A stretch of DNA of 6,594 nt, from positions 1-6,594 of the forward strand of contig JAFAJU010000243.1 of the NCBI GenBank assembly GCA_019236035.1. Direction: 5' to 3'. The notes beneath the pieces are model-generated. The model ran no database searches. It worked only from the letters and a program-made list of their open reading frames with translations, and was not told where the DNA came from. The position numbers and the translations under genes were made by a program. The DNA is from Verrucomicrobiota bacterium. GTDB taxonomy: Bacteria; Verrucomicrobiota; Verrucomicrobiia; Chthoniobacterales; JAFAMB01. Shown here piece after piece: positions 6,363 to 6,594 of the stretch; the first letter of the stretch is position 1, and the number at the start of each line of letters is the position of its first letter.

Positions 6363-6594
6363 TGGGTTGTGGTGTCGGGCGTTGGCGGTCTCGGACATAT
6401 GGCCGTCCAGTACGCCAGGGCGATGGGGATGTACGCGCTGCAGTCGACGTGGACGACCACAAGCTCGAACTGGCGCGCCAACTTGGTGCAACCGTCACGG
6501 TCAACGCCCGCGGCACCGATCCCGCGGCCTACCTGAAACAGGAAATCGGCGGAGCGCACTGCGTCCTCGTGACCGCCCCCTCCCCGAAGGCGTT
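6363..6594 (+). pseudogene. adhP: Zinc-dependent alcohol dehydrogenase (AdhP type), frameshifted internal fragment
   Basis: On the plus strand the piece starts with WVVVSGVGGLGHMAVQYARA, the Rossmann entry of medium-chain zinc alcohol dehydrogenases of the AdhP group (usually preceded by a GD pair). The frame continues to about 6434 (Gly-Met-Tyr). The expected continuation, Ala-Val-Asp-Val-Asp-Asp-His-Lys, then appears one frame over from 6440 and stays open to the window end (LARQLGATVTVNA, IGGAHCVLVTA, SPKAF). Only five bases (GCGCT, 6435-6439) occupy the place of two codons, so one base is missing; without correction the first frame stops at TGA 6534-6536. The catalytic zinc domain upstream is absent. 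The gene may continue past the right edge. It could be a decayed gene, a recombination remnant, or a sequencing error in an artefactual join. Confidence 0.82.

Noticed and set aside
6329..6559. Minus-strand open frames across 6319-6559 as small genes
   Set aside because: They lie antisense to clear AdhP sequence or out of frame with the phosphorylase piece and show no independent motif.
1..6594. CRISPR array, tRNA or rRNA genes, toxin-antitoxin or defence island
   Set aside because: No regularly spaced direct repeats, no tRNA-like cloverleaf or rRNA sequence, and no defence-type domains were seen on either strand.

Overview
The window reads as a chromosomal segment of a free-living Gram-negative bacterium with moderately high G+C. 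Protein flavour (an Acidobacteria/Geobacter-like RND permease, an IS630-type transposase tail, an AdhP-type dehydrogenase) makes an acidobacterium my best guess. That is inference from remembered sequence styles, not from any search.

Layout, left to right. Positions 1-138 hold the 3' end of an unrecognised plus-strand gene whose last residues form three degenerate 12-residue units. Positions 139-445 are non-coding and end in a 14-bp perfect palindrome followed closely by a strong ribosome binding site. Positions 446-3739 encode a complete RND-family inner-membrane efflux permease (1097 aa). Positions 3775-5022 encode its periplasmic adaptor (membrane fusion protein, 415 aa, anchored by one N-terminal helix). 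After a 50-nt gap with a small inverted repeat, 5073-6017 encodes a complete D-isomer-specific 2-hydroxyacid dehydrogenase (314 aa) with its nucleotide-binding and catalytic residues intact.

The last ~540 bases differ in kind. They are a mosaic of gene pieces: the C-terminal tail of an IS630-family transposase (minus strand, about 6051-6221), a 47-codon internal piece of glycogen phosphorylase around its LGNGGLGRLAAC motif (minus strand, about 6222-6362), and an internal piece of a zinc alcohol dehydrogenase of AdhP type (plus strand, about 6363 to the window edge) with a one-base frameshift near 6435-6439. The transposase and phosphorylase pieces are fused in the same reading frame. This is either real rearrangement debris beside an insertion sequence or an assembly/amplification chimera.

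The permease and adaptor should form the inner-membrane and periplasmic parts of a tripartite drug or solvent exporter. No outer-membrane TolC-like factor is encoded here, so it must come from elsewhere. The dehydrogenase lies downstream in the same direction and may be co-transcribed, but nothing in its sequence links it to efflux. I do not see an undescribed defence or mobile system; the mosaic at the right end is the most unusual part.
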